Shown: in pieces, positions 4,838 through 5,994 of the stretch
Layout: every line of letters starts with the position of its first letter
How positions within the stretch are numbered: position 1 is the first letter of the stretch
Origin: Lysobacteraceae bacterium
GTDB taxonomy: Bacteria > Pseudomonadota > Gammaproteobacteria > Xanthomonadales > Xanthomonadaceae
DNA length: 5,994 nucleotides
Assembly (NCBI GenBank): GCA_004173415.1
Contig: SEHC01000137.1
Coordinates: 1 to 5,994 of the forward strand
Reading direction: 5' to 3'
Notes under the pieces: generated by a model
What the model was told of the DNA's origin: nothing
Seen by the model: the letters and a program-made list of their open reading frames with translations, nothing else
The model's database searches: none
Made by a program: the position numbers and the translations under genes

Positions 4838-5994
4838 GTGCCCCCAACTCCGTCGCGTCCCAAGCCCGTCGTCCTGCTGATCCTCGATGGCTGGGGCCAT
4901 CGCGAGGAGATCGCCGACAACGCCGTCGCCCAGGCCACGCTGCCGAACTGGAGGCGCCTGCTGCAGGACGCGCCGCATACCCTGATCCATACCGAAGGCC
5001 GCCATGTTGGCCTGCCCGACGGGCAGATGGGCAATTCCGAAGTCGGCCACATGAACCTGGGCGCCGGCCGCATCGTCTACCAGGACCTGACCCGGGTCGA
5101 CGCAGCGATCGAGGACGGCGGCTTTTTCGACAACGCCGAACTCGCCGGCGCCTGCGATGACGCCACCGCCGCGGCCGGCACCCTGCATGTGTTCGGGCTG
5201 CTCTCGCCGGGCGGCGTGCACAGCCACGAGAACCACATCCTGGCGATGCTCGAGCTGGCCAGCCGCCGCCACGTCGGGCGGGTGGCCGTGCATGCCTTCC
5301 TCGATGGCCGCGACACGCCACCGCGTTCGGCCCAGGCCAGCCTGGAAAAGCTGCAGGCCGCCTGCGCGGCGCACGGCAATGCGCACGTGGCCTCGGTCAG
5401 CGGCCGCTATTACGCGATGGACCGCGACCAGCGCTGGGAGCGGCTGCGCCTGGCCTGGGACGCGATCGTCGAAACCAGCGGACCGCGTGCGGCCGACCCC
5501 GTCTCCGCCCTGCAGGCCGCCTATGCGCGCGGCGAGAACGACGAGTTCGTGCTGCCGACGGTGATCGACGGTGCCCAGCCGATGCGCGACGGCGATGCGG
5601 TGGTGTTCATGAACTTCCGCGCCGATCGCGCCCGGCAGATCACCTCGGCCTTCGTTGCGCCCGGGTTCGACGGATTCCAGGCGCGTCGCCCGCGCCTGTC
5701 GCGCTACGTCTGCCTGACCGAATACGACGCCAGGCTGCCGGCCGCCGTGGCCTTCGGTCCCGACGACCTGCGCCACACCTTCGGCGAACTGCTGGCCGAA
5801 GCGGGCCTGCGCCAGTTGCGCATCGCCGAAACCGAGAAATACGCGCACGTGACCTTTTTCTTCAGCGGCGGCCGTGAAGAGCCGTTCGCCGGCGAGGAGC
5901 GGATCCTGGTGCCCAGCCCCCGGGTCGCCACCTACGACCTGCAACCGGCGATGAGCCTGCCCGAGTTGACCGGCAAGCTGGTCGAGGCGATCGC
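4838..5994 (+). CDS. gpmI: GpmI, 2,3-bisphosphoglycerate-independent phosphoglycerate mutase (5' part)
   Basis: This is the first 385 residues of the cofactor-independent phosphoglycerate mutase, which interconverts 3- and 2-phosphoglycerate in glycolysis and gluconeogenesis in the cytosol. The family is about 510 residues long, so the last quarter lies right of the window. The first metal site is at LILDGWG (Asp17), and the phosphoserine motif MGNSEVGH gives Ser67 as nucleophile. The inserted transferase domain shows SPGGVHSHENH (His128), HAFLDGRDTPPRSA (Asp156, Arg158), SGRYYAMDRD (Arg190, Arg196) and FMNFRADRAR (Arg261, Arg264). ETEKYAHVTFFFSGG (Lys334) marks the return to the phosphatase domain. 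The later Asp/His metal ligands are beyond the edge. The start is GTG 4838: a TGA at 4817-4819 closes the frame upstream and no ATG lies near the protein start. The Shine-Dalgarno is weak (GGAT at 4827-4830). No frameshift or missing residue is seen. The gene diverges from the repeat-protein gene and has a -10 candidate at 4800-4805. Confidence 0.97.
   Translation, partial: MPPTPSRPKPVVLLILDGWGHREEIADNAVAQATLPNWRRLLQDAPHTLIHTEGRHVGLPDGQMGNSEVGHMNLGAGRIVYQDLTRVDAAIEDGGFFDNAELAGACDDATAAAGTLHVFGLLSPGGVHSHENHILAMLELASRRHVGRVAVHAFLDGRDTPPRSAQASLEKLQAACAAHGNAHVASVSGRYYAMDRDQRWERLRLAWDAIVETSGPRAADPVSALQAAYARGENDEFVLPTVIDGAQPMRDGDAVVFMNFRADRARQITSAFVAPGFDGFQARRPRLSRYVCLTEYDARLPAAVAFGPDDLRHTFGELLAEAGLRQLRIAETEKYAHVTFFFSGGREEPFAGEERILVPSPRVATYDLQPAMSLPELTGKLVEAI

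Noticed and set aside
4747..5160. Plus-strand open frame with an ATG overlapping the gpmI start
   Set aside because: It lies in a different frame from gpmI, becomes Arg/Pro-rich, and shows no family signature. It is a frame shadow.
4799..5944. 381-codon open frame on the minus strand, opposite gpmI
   Set aside because: gpmI on the plus strand is unmistakable over this whole interval. The antisense product has low-complexity composition with no recognisable motif.

Overview
The window is a GC-rich stretch of ordinary bacterial chromosome. It most likely comes from a gammaproteobacterium of the Xanthomonadaceae/Lysobacteraceae type (Xanthomonas, Lysobacter, Luteimonas or relatives). That placement is inference from gene content and protein style: a UbiB with two C-terminal membrane helices, a TruC-type pseudouridine synthase, an M28 lipoprotein peptidase with a PA-domain-sized insert, and a cofactor-independent phosphoglycerate mutase. 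I see no insertion sequence, prophage gene, CRISPR array, tRNA or rRNA. All the space is explained by seven protein genes and short intergenic regions.

Layout. Bases 1-1686 hold a rightward group: the 3' end of ubiB (ubiquinone biosynthesis), a 125-residue SpoIIAA/STAS-like protein, and truC (tRNA pseudouridine-65 synthase) only 10 bases after it. Bases 1718-4673 hold three leftward genes. In transcription order these are a secreted repeat protein predicted to form a beta-solenoid, an M28-family metallopeptidase lipoprotein, and a small four-helix MAPEG-family membrane protein. truC and the MAPEG gene converge across 31 bases. The rightward gpmI begins at a GTG at 4838, diverges from the repeat-protein gene, and runs off the right edge after 385 codons.

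Signals. A textbook intrinsic terminator (an 18-base perfect GC palindrome followed by seven U) ends the peptidase transcript at 2150-2174. A perfect 12-bp inverted repeat lies between the repeat-protein gene and the peptidase gene and overlaps the peptidase Shine-Dalgarno and start codon. It is the most unusual regulatory structure here. A good -10 box (TACAAT, 4800-4805) precedes gpmI, with two short palindromes just upstream.

How the genes fit together. gpmI and ubiB are core-metabolism genes and truC is a tRNA-modification gene. The repeat protein and the M28 lipoprotein are both exported and only 52 bases apart, so they may form a small cell-envelope transcription unit. I found no convincing new multi-gene system. 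The points most worth a second look are the start-codon-sequestering hairpin, the nearly identical 54/57-base tandem repeats of the secreted protein, and the uncharacterised STAS-like protein between ubiB and truC.
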